A stretch of 64,000 nt of DNA, taken from assembly GCF_900103605.1 (NCBI RefSeq), contig NZ_FNHY01000006.1, forward strand, positions 202,357 to 266,356, in the 5' to 3' direction. This document shows positions 34,446 to 43,306 of this stretch, in pieces. The notes under the pieces are model-generated. The model saw only the letters and a program-made list of their open reading frames with translations. It was not told the DNA's origin and did no database searches. Both the position numbers and the translations under genes were made by a program. Position 1 is the first letter of the stretch. Every line of letters begins with the position of its first letter. Source of the DNA: Psychrobacillus sp. OK028. GTDB taxonomy: Bacteria; Bacillota; Bacilli; Bacillales_A; Planococcaceae.

Positions 34446-34485
34446 AAAAATAGCCTTGTTAAATTACTTTTAACAAGGCTATTTT
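34446..34485 (+). terminator. Terminator after the Cys-rich gene
   Basis: AAAATAGCCTTGTTAAA / TTTAACAAGGCTATTTT, a 17-bp perfect stem with a 5-nt loop; it may also serve the convergent gene at 34574. Confidence 0.85.
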
Positions 34486-34573
34486 GACTATCTTGTTTAT
34501 CTAAAGCAGTCGTTTAGTTGAAGAGATTACATTTTTATTTTGTTATAAGGAGTACAATACTAAGTTCTTCATA

Positions 34574-34972
34574 TTATTTAGGAAGATTTAGTTGCCACGA
34601 AACTCCGAAGCGATCATTTAGCCAACCGAACTTTTTACTGAAACCATAAGCACCTAAAGGCATAAGTGCTTGTCCACCTTCGTTGAGTTTATGATAGAGA
34701 TTGTCAAGTTCCTCTTCAGTCTCACAAGTAACAAAGATCGAGAATGAAGGCGTGAAAGAAAATTGATGTTTCACATTACTGTCAATACACATAAACTCTT
34801 GCCCTTTTAAAGTAAAAGTAGCCTGCATTACAGTTCCTTCTTTTCCAGATTCATTAGGTCCGTATCGAACAATACTTGTTATTTGAGAATCTTCAATGAG
34901 GGATGTGTAATAGTTCATTGCTTCTTCTGCATTGTCATCTTGAAACATTAAGAATGATGCTACCTTCTCCAT
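34574..34972 (-). CDS. PhnB-like VOC family protein
   Basis: A 132-aa VOC protein of the PhnB/3-dmu-9_3-mt branch: FLMFQDDNAEEAMNYYTSL opening, MQATFTLKGQEFMCIDS in the middle, and the C-terminal FGWLNDRFGVSWQLN phrase that marks this branch. Probably metal-independent or of unknown substrate. Start at ATG 34972 after AAAGGAG; the frame extends upstream to 35077 without a ribosome site. Confidence 0.87.
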   Translation of the reverse strand: MEKVASFLMFQDDNAEEAMNYYTSLIEDSQITSIVRYGPNESGKEGTVMQATFTLKGQEFMCIDSNVKHQFSFTPSFSIFVTCETEEELDNLYHKLNEGGQALMPLGAYGFSKKFGWLNDRFGVSWQLNLPK

Positions 34973-35267
34973 TATAAATCTACTCCTTTTCATACTTATC
35001 TTTAAAGTATAATACAATTCATATATATATATCCATGCTTCAACTAACCAGCTAATAGATATTTCCTTTGTGCACATGCCAAATAACCACAGGTATAGTA
35101 CCGAAACACGTATGGACTAGGATTAAACTACTTTTTTTTAGATTTAACCTATTTAAACCAAATATTATTACAAAAAATATTTAATCCACTTATAATAAAG
35201 GAAACCACCAAAAATAATTATTCATTTCTTCATTAAAAAATTCAGTAAAGAAAAAGGAGATAGGTAC

Positions 35268-36254
35268 ATGAGTAAAAAGATTAAAATAGGCATCGTTGGT
35301 TATGGTAATCTCGGGAAAGGTGCAATTGAAGCGATTAAACAAACTCAGGACATGGAGTTAGTAGCAATCTTCACTAGAAGAGATCCTAAAGATTTAAATC
35401 TTGATGACGCCAATATTAAAACTGTAAATATTTCAAATGCGATTGATTACAAAAATGAAATAGATGTGATGTTACTTTGTGGTGGATCTGCAACAGATTT
35501 ACCTGAACAAACTCCTCACTTTGCAAGCATGTTCAATACTGTAGATAGTTTTGATACGCATGCAAAAATCCCTGAGTTTTATCAATCTGTTAATGAAGCT
35601 GCAACAAAAAACAATACAACCGCAATTATTTCAGTAGGATGGGATCCAGGCTTATTCTCCATCAACCGTGTGATGGCAGATGCAATTTTACCAAATGGTG
35701 AAAACTATACGTTCTGGGGTAAAGGACTTAGCCAAGGACACTCAGATGCAGTAAGAAGAGTAAATGGTGTAAAAAGTGGTGTACAATATACAATTCCAGC
35801 TGAAGACGCAATCGAAAAAGTTCGAAGTGGTGCCAATCCTGAACTAACAACTGCAGAAAAGCACGCCCGTGTTTGCTATATCGTTGCTGAAGAAGGCGCA
35901 GACAAAGCAGCAATCGAGAATGAAATCAAAACAATGCCAAACTACTTCGCTGATTATGATACAGAAGTGAATTTTATCTCAGAAGAAGAATTAAAACGCA
36001 ACCACTCCCAATCACCACATGGCGGATTTGTCATCCGTGGTGGGAATACGGGAGCTGGCAACAAGCAAATTTACGAATTCTCACTTAAACTAGACAGCAA
36101 TCCTGAATTTACAGCAAGCGTATTAGTAGCCTACGCGAGAGCAGCTTATCGATTAAATAATGAAAAACAGTATGGTGCGAAAACAGTATTTGATGTCGCA
36201 CCTAGTTATATTTCACCACGATCATCAGAAGAATTAAGAAGAGATTATTTATAA
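35268..36254 (+). CDS. ddh: Meso-diaminopimelate D-dehydrogenase
   Basis: A 328-aa NADP-dependent enzyme that aminates tetrahydrodipicolinate directly to meso-DAP, the one-step branch of the lysine/peptidoglycan pathway. It shows the Rossmann motif GIVGYGNLGKGA, LCGGSATDLPEQ, SVGWDPGLFSINR and SQGHSDAVRRVNGV, all typical of Ddh, at the normal length of ~326. Start follows AAAAAGGAGATAGGTAC. Monocistronic with a terminator. Presence of Ddh is characteristic of Lysinibacillus-type bacilli rather than B. subtilis. Confidence 0.93.
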   Translation: MSKKIKIGIVGYGNLGKGAIEAIKQTQDMELVAIFTRRDPKDLNLDDANIKTVNISNAIDYKNEIDVMLLCGGSATDLPEQTPHFASMFNTVDSFDTHAKIPEFYQSVNEAATKNNTTAIISVGWDPGLFSINRVMADAILPNGENYTFWGKGLSQGHSDAVRRVNGVKSGVQYTIPAEDAIEKVRSGANPELTTAEKHARVCYIVAEEGADKAAIENEIKTMPNYFADYDTEVNFISEEELKRNHSQSPHGGFVIRGGNTGAGNKQIYEFSLKLDSNPEFTASVLVAYARAAYRLNNEKQYGAKTVFDVAPSYISPRSSEELRRDYL

Positions 36255-36267
36255 GAAATGAATGTAG

Positions 36268-36303
36268 AAACAACTCCTTTTTTAATAAAGGGGTTGTTTT
36301 TTA
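36268..36303. terminator. Terminator between ddh and the VOC gene
   Basis: AACAACTCCTTT...AAAGGGGTTGTTTTTT hairpin between convergent genes. Confidence 0.8.
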
Positions 36304-36307
36304 TTTC

Positions 36308-36721
36308 TTACTTCTTTGGCATCTTGCTCATATCCATATACAACACATTCCAGCGATGACCATCTAAATCAGTAAAACCGCAGCCGTACATCCAACCTTG
36401 GTTCTCTGAAGGCTCACCAAAAACTGTACCTCCAGCCTTTACTGCCCTCTTTGCTATTTCATCTACTTCTTCTTTGCTCTCGGCATCAATGGAAAATAAT
36501 ACTTCAGTAGCTTGTTTTGTATCGACAATTTCATGTTTGGTAAAATGTTTGAAAGTGGAAACAGGAAAAAGCATTACGTTAGAATTATTATCTCCGATGA
36601 TTAATTGCACTTGATCGCTATTGCTAAGTGGTGTATTAGTCGAAAATCCAAGTTTGCTATAAAACTCTTTTGATTTATTTGTATCTTTAACTGGTAAGTT
36701 GATCCAAAAATTTTTTGTCAT
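36308..36721 (-). CDS. VOC family protein (YaeR/lactoylglutathione lyase-like)
   Basis: A 137-aa VOC domain protein with INLPVKDTNKSKEFYSKLGF at the N-terminus and a GFTDLDGHRWNVLY C-terminal strand, matching the extradiol-dioxygenase/glyoxalase-like group common in Bacillales. Start follows AAAGGAGAATTACT. Substrate unknown. Confidence 0.85.
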   Translation of the reverse strand: MTKNFWINLPVKDTNKSKEFYSKLGFSTNTPLSNSDQVQLIIGDNNSNVMLFPVSTFKHFTKHEIVDTKQATEVLFSIDAESKEEVDEIAKRAVKAGGTVFGEPSENQGWMYGCGFTDLDGHRWNVLYMDMSKMPKK

Positions 36722-36767
36722 AGTAATTCTCCTTTATACTTCTTATTTTTACAATCTATTTTTTACA

Positions 36768-37283
36768 TCATTTGTTTAATTCTCTAATCTGCCGCAACCA
36801 ATTCTCCACTTCTTCATTTGTATTTAAATAACGCACTTTCGTACTAAAGACTTCAAATTTTTTTAGGAACAATGGTTTCATTTGTTCTTCAAAGTAAGTA
36901 TTCCACTGAAACATCTTCCGGAATATAGTAAAGGTCGGTTTATAGTTTACCTTTTCTATTTTTAGAAGCTGACGAATGTACCGTCTAATTATGCGATATG
37001 TTCTTTGTTTTACAGGGATATCTAGGAAAATAATGTGGTCGGCTAATCGTAATGCCTCGTCTGTCCAGTCAATGTGCACGCCTTCTATTACCCAATCTTC
37101 TAGTTTTACTGCATCGTTAAATAATTGGTTTCTAACATCTATTTCATTACGAATATCACCTTTTGGGTTGCGCGCCCACACAAAATTATCTGTTTCAAAA
37201 TGTGGTATATGAAGACTTGCTGCAACTTTTCTAGCGATAGTCGTCTTCCCACTCCCTACCGAGCCTACAATATAAATTTTCAT
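36768..37283 (-). CDS. P-loop kinase (adenylate kinase/topology-modulation-like)
   Basis: A 171-aa small nucleotide kinase: MKIYIVGSVGSGKTTIA Walker A at the very N-terminus, FETDNFVWARNPKGD, VIEGVHIDW, then a DHIIFLDIP Walker-B-like strand and an Arg-rich lid (RTYRIIRRYIRQ). The family includes FlaR/topology modulation proteins of uncertain substrate. Start at ATG 37283 just after the stop of the DinB gene; frames further upstream would overlap it. Probably co-transcribed with DinB. Confidence 0.8.
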   Translation of the reverse strand: MKIYIVGSVGSGKTTIARKVAASLHIPHFETDNFVWARNPKGDIRNEIDVRNQLFNDAVKLEDWVIEGVHIDWTDEALRLADHIIFLDIPVKQRTYRIIRRYIRQLLKIEKVNYKPTFTIFRKMFQWNTYFEEQMKPLFLKKFEVFSTKVRYLNTNEEVENWLRQIRELNK

Positions 37284-37285
37284 CG

Positions 37286-37750
37286 TTACTCTCTTGTAGC
37301 ACGATTCAATGCGTAAATAATTCCTGCATGCACTCCTTCGTGCCAAACCATGAATTGCACCAGTGCTTCGACTGTCTTCATTTCATGTAGGTTGCCTATA
37401 GACATGGACTCAATAAGAGTATTTGATAGATTGTTTTCCAGCGCTGCTTTTATTCGTTCCGTTTGTTCCTTTAAAGCACTTACTAATTCTTCTTCTGTTG
37501 GAGGCTCCATATCCCATTCACTTGGTTTTGTTCCAGGGACAAATAGTGGTACCCATTCCGGATGGACAATTTCGTAGGTTGGTATTGCCTTTTGTGTAAA
37601 TATCTCGCCATTCACATACACATGACCTACGTTCCAACGAATTGTATTATTGAATCCCGTCGGTTGTATATCCCATGAAGCTTCATTTACCTGCCTAATT
37701 CTTCCCAATGTATATATTCGCGCAAAATTTAACTGATTCAACGTTTCCAT
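37286..37750 (-). CDS. DinB-family protein
   Basis: A 154-aa four-helix-bundle protein of the DinB/YfiT superfamily, which comprises metal-dependent thiol-S-transferases and damage-inducible proteins. Potential metal His are in the NTIRWNVGHVYVNG segment (~45) and VWHEGVHAGII (~140), the usual triad layout. Start is ATG 37750 behind AAAGGGG. Followed with no gap by the P-loop kinase gene. Confidence 0.82.
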   Translation of the reverse strand: METLNQLNFARIYTLGRIRQVNEASWDIQPTGFNNTIRWNVGHVYVNGEIFTQKAIPTYEIVHPEWVPLFVPGTKPSEWDMEPPTEEELVSALKEQTERIKAALENNLSNTLIESMSIGNLHEMKTVEALVQFMVWHEGVHAGIIYALNRATRE

Positions 37751-37817
37751 GTTTCTGTCCCCTTTGTACTTGTTATAAGTTTGTAAAGATGATACTTTCA
37801 ATGAAAAGGAGGAATGT

Positions 37818-38765
37818 ATCATCGATATCCCACGCAAACCACCAAAATCGATTCTAATCTATAAGCGGATACTGCAACGCTTACCAAACTATCACCCTAC
37901 GTATCTAGAAATAGAGAAACGAATGAAAGCAACAGAAGCCGGTTTTCACGGAGAAAGCTATGTGGACAACTTTCTTAAACAGGTGCACTTTCCTAAAAAC
38001 TATGCCATCCTCAAAGATCTTCACATCCAGGTTGACCCCAGCAGCTTTCTTCAAATAGATACACTTATTCTCACCAGAAAGTATATAGCCCTCTTAGAAA
38101 TAAAGAATATCCGAGGTAAAATTGCCTTTCAAAAGAATCCCGAACAACTGATTAGAGAGTTCGATGGCGAAATTACCCCCTTTAAATGCCCCGAGCTGCA
38201 AATCACTCGTCAAACTAAAAAACTTCAATCTCTACTACAGGAATTAAAAATAAATCTCCCTATAAAAAAACTCATTGTTCTTGCTTATAGCAACACGCAT
38301 GTAGTACTTCCTCCAAAATATACCACAATTGTAATGGGTTGCGACATCTCAATCTATATCGATGATTATAATCAATTACCTGATGTCATATCGACCGCAA
38401 AATTTAATCAGTTATGTAGATGGCTCGTATCCAGATCATTTGAGTTTACTCCCATTCCACTAGCAGAAATATATCCTGTGAACCTTTCTGATGTAATAAC
38501 TGGGTTGATTTGTCCCACTTGTTGGAAGAGAATAAAAGGTCAGACAAAGTGTCTCATCTGCAAAACACCAAAACTTGTTATGCAGCAGCAAGCATTAGAA
38601 GATTGGTTCTATTTAATGAAAAGTTCTATTACTAATAGTGAATGTGTCCATTTTCTTGGACTGAAGGATAAGCATGCTGGAAACTACTTGTTGAATAAGC
38701 TCCCTCTTCAGCCTGTGAACAATCATAAATCAAGGCATTACGTTTTATCACTCGACGACCGCTAA
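37818..38765 (+). CDS. NERD domain protein with C-terminal zinc ribbon, apparent ATC start
   Basis: The nuclease-related NERD domain (~45-155) includes GFHGESYVDNFLKQ, DTLILTRKYIALLEIKN and the ELQITRQTKKLQ helix; a treble-clef ribbon CPTCWKRIKGQTKCLICK (~235-252) follows. A conventional start exists at ATG 37923, but the same frame remains open upstream and encodes DIPRKPPKSILIYKRILQRL..., which looks like the family's normal N-terminus. It begins at ATC 37818 (or ATC 37821), 5 (8) bases after AAAAGGAGG at 37804-37812, with no ATG, GTG or TTG available. NERD proteins are thought to act on nucleic acids; the role here is unknown. Confidence 0.75.
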   Translation: MIDIPRKPPKSILIYKRILQRLPNYHPTYLEIEKRMKATEAGFHGESYVDNFLKQVHFPKNYAILKDLHIQVDPSSFLQIDTLILTRKYIALLEIKNIRGKIAFQKNPEQLIREFDGEITPFKCPELQITRQTKKLQSLLQELKINLPIKKLIVLAYSNTHVVLPPKYTTIVMGCDISIYIDDYNQLPDVISTAKFNQLCRWLVSRSFEFTPIPLAEIYPVNLSDVITGLICPTCWKRIKGQTKCLICKTPKLVMQQQALEDWFYLMKSSITNSECVHFLGLKDKHAGNYLLNKLPLQPVNNHKSRHYVLSLDDR

Positions 38766-38782
38766 ATTTGGCGGTCTTTTTT
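38757..38782 (+). terminator. Terminator overlapping the NERD stop codon
   Basis: GACCGC-TAAATTT-GGCGGTC followed by TTTTTT; the TAA stop lies in the loop. Confidence 0.85.
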
Positions 38783-38798
38783 GATGGGTTTTTTTACT

Positions 38799-38903
38799 AT
38801 TCCAACTAAGAGGCTCATTATTCCAACTAAATCGTGCAAAATTCCAACTACGCCCTTCATTATTCCAACTAAACTCCCTAAAATTCCAACTAACGTACTT
38901 CTA
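38799..38903. repeat. Array of five 21-bp units with core ATTCCAACTA
   Basis: Units 38799-38819, 38820-38840, 38841-38861, 38862-38882 and 38883-38903 each start with ATTCCAACTA (10 of 10 identical in all five), followed by 11 bases that differ between units. It lies between two terminators of convergent genes. The period equals that of the unrelated array at 8727-8831. Confidence 0.85.
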
Positions 38904-38905
38904 TA

Positions 38906-38940
38906 GTAAAAAAAGAGAAACCCTTAACAGGATTTCTCTC
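38906..38940 (-). terminator. Terminator of the histidine kinase gene
   Basis: GAGAGAAATCC / GGGTTTCTC hairpin followed by TTTTTTT on the minus strand. Confidence 0.8.
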
Positions 38941-38944
38941 TCTT

Positions 38945-41059
38945 TTATACGATTACGGCAATTTTCACGGTTACTTTGAACAAATCTCCGTCTACTTCCA
39001 TTCGCAGGCTACCTCCGTGTAAATCTACGATAGATTGTGCGATGGCAAGGCCTAGTCCGGAGCCATCTGTATGACGGGAGGTGTCTGCTCGTTTAAATCG
39101 CTCCGTTAATTCATTTACATCGTTTCCAAGCTCATACTTCGCTATATTTTTGATGACGAAAACAGCTTCTCCGTCGATTTGATCCAAATTGATATACACG
39201 CGAGTATTAGGTAGGGCATACTTCAGCGTATTGATAATCAGGTTATCAAGAACTCTCCACCACTTTTGGCCATCCACATAGGACATGATTGGTTTTGTGC
39301 CAATCCCTACTCGATACTCTAATCCTGATTTATCAATGTCTTCCTGGTGTTCAGCGATTGCTTGCTGCAGTAGCTGAGTTAAATCTACTTTTCTTTTATC
39401 TAATTCGATATTCCCTGTCGCCATTTTAGATACTTCAAACAGGTCCTCGATGAGCGTTTTCAGTCTCATCGACTTTTTATCTAAAATCGCAATATAGGAT
39501 GCTCTTTCTTCATCTGTAATACTTGGATTTTTCAACAAATCGGTGTACGTGATGATGGACGTTAACGGTGTACGCAAATCATGACTAACATTTGTGATAA
39601 GCTCCGTTTTCAAGCGTTCACTTTTTGCTTGCTCAGAATGGGATGACTTGATTCGATCACGAAGTTCGTTTAAGCTAGCGGCATGCTCAGCAATCGGTGA
39701 CTTCCCTCTCACTTCGATTTGGTTGCCAATCACGCCTCTTGCCATTTCTTCCGTTTTCATCATGATTCGGTTGAGATAGGCCATTCTAGACATTAAGAAA
39801 ACAAGTACTGGCATACCAATGAAAATCGTTGCGGGAATCCAAATGATGAGAGCAAATCCTTGAACAAGTGTTAACAAAGTGCCAAATCCCCAGAAGAATA
39901 TGACGATAAGCATGATTAACGTTTGAATCCCAATAGTGCGTTTTAAGAAAAAGCCCTCTAATGAGTTATACCAGCTATGCAAAAGCGTATTCTTCCAATC
40001 AAAGCTTCCAAATCCATCTTTTAACCATTCCCACTGATAAAATACAAAAGTGGCTGCAAGAATTGCAATGATCAATGTAAAGATTGGGATATCATATCCT
40101 CCATAATGTAAAATGCCATTCCTCAATTCATCCGTCGCAGTGAATACAATAAAGATACTGACAAAAAATAATACCCATTGAACATCTATTGGTAAGCTAC
40201 GATACTTACGCTTTCCTTCTTCATGCTGAAAATGCTTCTTTTCTTTTCTCCATAATAAAACAAATACAACAGCCGCCATAACTCCTAATATAAGGATTCC
40301 CAAAAAGAATCTCTCTTCTTTTTTAAAATACTGATAACTATAAGCTCTATCACCATTCTTAATACTTGCTTCTGATACTGCGATAGTTCCTTCGAATTGC
40401 GGGTGGGTATAGCCTACTAAATTTTGAACGTACCAAGAATTATCTATACTATCATTTATAACATTTCCTCTTAAATAATTGGATTTACTAGAGTATTCTT
40501 TTTTATAAGCAAGCTTGGTGTTCATCTCTCCATTTGTAAATTCTTCACCAGTCTCTTTATTTTTCAATTTATAAATAAAACCTTTATCATAATTTAAGAA
40601 TTCATTTTTCCGACGCTCTAATGCTAGGAAATATCCATCCACTTGCTTTTCTTTTTCAAGTCGTATCTTATCTGCTACGTGCCCATCATCTTCAAAGTTT
40701 TTCGTAATGTCTTCCATTTTTTTATTGCGTTCTGCAATGGAGGCTTCGTCCGTTCTTCCTTCATATTGAAATTTGATGGAGTCTAGTTGATCTTGTAGAC
40801 TACCAAATCGGTAGCGGTGCTCATCTATTTCCTCCGCTGTTACAGTAATATTTTTCTTTAATTCTTCACTATCCGGAACTGCTAAAATTAGGGACACAAT
40901 GGAAGACTCAAAGCTTCTCAATTCTGCATTAAACTCGTCACTATCAAAATAGTTCTTCCCTATATAATTTCCGCTATCTCTAATTAACGTTAGTAAGGCT
41001 AAAACCGCCATTACCGCTAGCAAAGATAGAATCATATTCTTCATTATCGGTTTTTTCAC
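38945..41059 (-). CDS. Membrane sensor histidine kinase
   Basis: A protein of about 704 aa: signal-anchor helix (~12-30), an extracellular domain rich in charged helices (~35-245), a cluster of about five helices (~250-420), a linker, the HisKA box NVSHDLRTPLTSIITYTDLL (phospho-His ~495) and the HATPase domain with N-box LDNLIINTLKYALP and TDGSGLGLAIAQ. Start taken as GTG 41059 with AAAGGCGG upstream; a TTG at 41155 has poor support. It is 141 bp after its OmpR-type partner. The seven-helix layout suggests sensing at or in the membrane; ligand unknown. Confidence 0.85.
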   Translation of the reverse strand: MKKPIMKNMILSLLAVMAVLALLTLIRDSGNYIGKNYFDSDEFNAELRSFESSIVSLILAVPDSEELKKNITVTAEEIDEHRYRFGSLQDQLDSIKFQYEGRTDEASIAERNKKMEDITKNFEDDGHVADKIRLEKEKQVDGYFLALERRKNEFLNYDKGFIYKLKNKETGEEFTNGEMNTKLAYKKEYSSKSNYLRGNVINDSIDNSWYVQNLVGYTHPQFEGTIAVSEASIKNGDRAYSYQYFKKEERFFLGILILGVMAAVVFVLLWRKEKKHFQHEEGKRKYRSLPIDVQWVLFFVSIFIVFTATDELRNGILHYGGYDIPIFTLIIAILAATFVFYQWEWLKDGFGSFDWKNTLLHSWYNSLEGFFLKRTIGIQTLIMLIVIFFWGFGTLLTLVQGFALIIWIPATIFIGMPVLVFLMSRMAYLNRIMMKTEEMARGVIGNQIEVRGKSPIAEHAASLNELRDRIKSSHSEQAKSERLKTELITNVSHDLRTPLTSIITYTDLLKNPSITDEERASYIAILDKKSMRLKTLIEDLFEVSKMATGNIELDKRKVDLTQLLQQAIAEHQEDIDKSGLEYRVGIGTKPIMSYVDGQKWWRVLDNLIINTLKYALPNTRVYINLDQIDGEAVFVIKNIAKYELGNDVNELTERFKRADTSRHTDGSGLGLAIAQSIVDLHGGSLRMEVDGDLFKVTVKIAVIV

Positions 41060-41200
41060 CCCGCTATGCCGCCTTTCATGTTTTGGATTATTTTCACAAA
41101 GCTCTCTCTTATTTCTACTAAAGGCACTAAGTTGGTTATACAATAAAACAAGCAAAGTATCCCACAGACAATTGCCACAATAGATAAAAGAAAACTCATT

Positions 41201-41893
41201 TTACTTGTCGATTTTATAGCCAACACCCCACACCACCTTTAAGTATCTAGGATTTTTAGGATCTGTTTCTATTTTTTCTCGAATTTTTCGGATATGTACC
41301 GCTACTATATTTTCAGCGTTATAGGCGGGTTCGTTCCAAACACGTTCGTATATTTCATGGATGGAAAAAACGCGTCCTGCATTTGTCATCAAAAGCTCTG
41401 TGATTTTGAACTCAATCGGTGTTAGTTTAATGGACTCTCCTTCTACCGAAAGATCCTTCGCTTCCTTGTTTAATATTAATCCATCAATTTCAATCACTTG
41501 CTGCTGTCCTTGATAGTTACCTAACTTCGTATATCTTCTTAGCTGGGACTTTACTCGCGCCACCAATTCCATTGGATGAAATGGCTTCGTCACATAATCA
41601 TCTGCTCCAACAGACAGTCCATGAATTTTATCTGAATCCTCGGCTTTCGCACTCAACATAATAATTGGGATATTTCTTTGCTCTCTAATTTTAAAAGTTG
41701 CAGAAATACCGTCCATTTTCGGCATCATAATATCCAACACAATGACATGAACTTCGTTTTCTTCTATTAACTGCAAAGCCTCTAATCCGTCAGCAGCCTT
41801 TAAAACTCGGTATCCTTCATTTTTCAAATAAATTTCGATGCCATCTCGAATATCCTTGTCATCATCGGTTACTAATACTGTAAGCTGTGTCAT
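41201..41893 (-). CDS. OmpR-family response regulator
   Basis: A 230-aa regulator. The receiver has TDDDKD acidic pocket, phospho-Asp in VIVLDIMMPKMDG (~54) and the Lys in YVTKPFHP (~104); the winged helix (~135-228) contains [32 protein letters not shown], close to the VanR/BceR-like group. First gene of the pair with the kinase downstream; the operon is divergent from a BsuPI lipoprotein that may be one of its targets. Start ATG 41893 follows GGAGG. Confidence 0.9.
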   Translation of the reverse strand: MTQLTVLVTDDDKDIRDGIEIYLKNEGYRVLKAADGLEALQLIEENEVHVIVLDIMMPKMDGISATFKIREQRNIPIIMLSAKAEDSDKIHGLSVGADDYVTKPFHPMELVARVKSQLRRYTKLGNYQGQQQVIEIDGLILNKEAKDLSVEGESIKLTPIEFKITELLMTNAGRVFSIHEIYERVWNEPAYNAENIVAVHIRKIREKIETDPKNPRYLKVVWGVGYKIDK

Positions 41894-42270
41894 TTACTTA
41901 CCTCCTGGCAGGCGTTCTTATGTTACTTATTGTACCCTTCATTCCTTAACATTCCAGTAGGGAAAATATGAAGAAATTCTTAAGAAAACCATTATTATAT
42001 AAAAACAATAAATGCGTTCTCAATGGATTAGCCACTAATGAACGCATTTACTACTTTTATTTAATTTTTTTGTATGAATATTTATTGAATATGTTGTACC
42101 TAACATAAAAACCATCTGCAATTGTAGCGTAATGTTCGTGGTCTATATCAAAGCCAAACTTTTCGTCAGGTCCCCTATGACACAATTATACTGATTTCTT
42201 ATTTTTCAAACAATTTAATTTGTAACTTTCTACGAGCTGAACTGTCTAATAGTATAAAGGAGTGATTATA
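41894..42270. other. Divergent intergenic region with a long hairpin
   Basis: No gene. A 10-bp stem AAATGCGTTC ... GAACGCATTT (about 42010-42051, loop ~20 nt) has no T-tract, so it is more likely an operator or fossil than a terminator. Promoters of both the response regulator and the lipoprotein should lie here. Confidence 0.35.
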
Positions 42271-43128
42271 TTGAAAAGACATATATGGAGTGTATTTTCG
42301 TTTTTTATTATTTTGGTCCTAGCAGGCTGTGGAACGAATAATTCAGATAGCAATACCGGTAGTGAATCCCAACAACAGGAGGATGAAAGTATCACGACTA
42401 AACTAGAAGTTAAAGAAGATGGTAATGGTACATTTACGATAAAAAATGAAACAGGGGAAGAAAGAACTTTAACGTATCCGAGCGGACAGGAAATAGAGTA
42501 TCAGCTTTTAGACAAGGAAGGTAATACTATCTTCACTTATTCGGCCGATAAAGTATTCATCCTAATGATTTCCGAAAAAGTACTGCAACCAAACGAAGAA
42601 ATTGTCATACCTCTTGACTTAAAAACAGATCTCGCAGAAGTACCTGCTGGTTCATATACGCTCGTAGCTTGGTCGACCGCAGAAACGTTAAGGGATCAAA
42701 AACAAGAGGTAGCTTATGAATGGTTAGGAACTGAATCTGCGGAAGAAAGCAAGGGAACAATTACTGTCTTTAGAGGAGACGAAAATGCGGAATATGTGGA
42801 ACCATACGAGGTAACTATTGATCCTACAGGAGATTTAGTGCGTCAAATATTCGAAGAAATTATGGTGCTCGATGTTGGGTTAATTGATTATCGATTGGAG
42901 AATAATAACACGAAACTAATCTTGAATATGGACAATGGACTGGTTAATGTACAAGGAAGTGCTGGAGAAAATATATTTATTGGGACAATTGTTCATTCCT
43001 ACTTTGAAAACTTTCCAAAATTAGAGGAAATATATTTTGAAAAAGAAGGTAAAGCACCTGTGGAACTAGCGCATATAGTGGTGACGGAGCCATTCACACG
43101 GGATAAACTCTTCACTAGACCTAACTAA
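42271..43128 (+). CDS. Lipoprotein with BsuPI and GerMN domains
   Basis: A 285-aa lipoprotein: signal peptide with lipobox LAGC, a BsuPI (intracellular protease-inhibitor-like) beta domain (~45-150) with FTIKNETGEE, YQLLDKEGNTIFTYSADKVF and VPAGSYTLVAWSTAE, and then a GerMN-like domain (~185-285) with LILNMDNGL, SAGENIFIGTIVHSYFENFP. Start chosen at TTG 42271, eight bases after AAGGAG; GTG 42262 is too close to that site. A paralogue lies at 43770. Role on the outer membrane face is unknown; GerMN is seen in germination and sporulation proteins. Confidence 0.8.
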   Translation: MKRHIWSVFSFFIILVLAGCGTNNSDSNTGSESQQQEDESITTKLEVKEDGNGTFTIKNETGEERTLTYPSGQEIEYQLLDKEGNTIFTYSADKVFILMISEKVLQPNEEIVIPLDLKTDLAEVPAGSYTLVAWSTAETLRDQKQEVAYEWLGTESAEESKGTITVFRGDENAEYVEPYEVTIDPTGDLVRQIFEEIMVLDVGLIDYRLENNNTKLILNMDNGLVNVQGSAGENIFIGTIVHSYFENFPKLEEIYFEKEGKAPVELAHIVVTEPFTRDKLFTRPN

Positions 43129-43136
43129 GAAAAGCT

Positions 43137-43200
43137 GCATCCGCCGCACTGAAGCGCTCTGGACGTCTGGAGCTGGATAGATAATAACTAATATAGTAGA
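43137..43200. repeat. Degenerate dispersed repeat segment
   Basis: GCATCCGCCGCACTG and GACGTCTGGAGCTGGATA resemble the fragment around 29770-29790 (GGCGTCTGGAGCTAGACA) and lie in otherwise empty DNA. Probably a degraded intergenic repeat. Confidence 0.35.
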
Positions 43201-43306
43201 TACTTTCTGGTCTTCTAAAAAAAGAGCTTTTTTAACCATAGTCTGCAATACGTTTAACATGTACACTTGTAAGAAGTAGAAAATTAATAAACAAGGTGGC
43301 CTATAC

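Noticed and set aside
35010..35040. ATATATAT stretch as a functional repeat
   Set aside because: Short simple AT run with no distinctive context.
38799..38903. CRISPR array
   Set aside because: Conserved part is 10 bp and period 21 bp, far below CRISPR repeat and spacer lengths; no cas genes.
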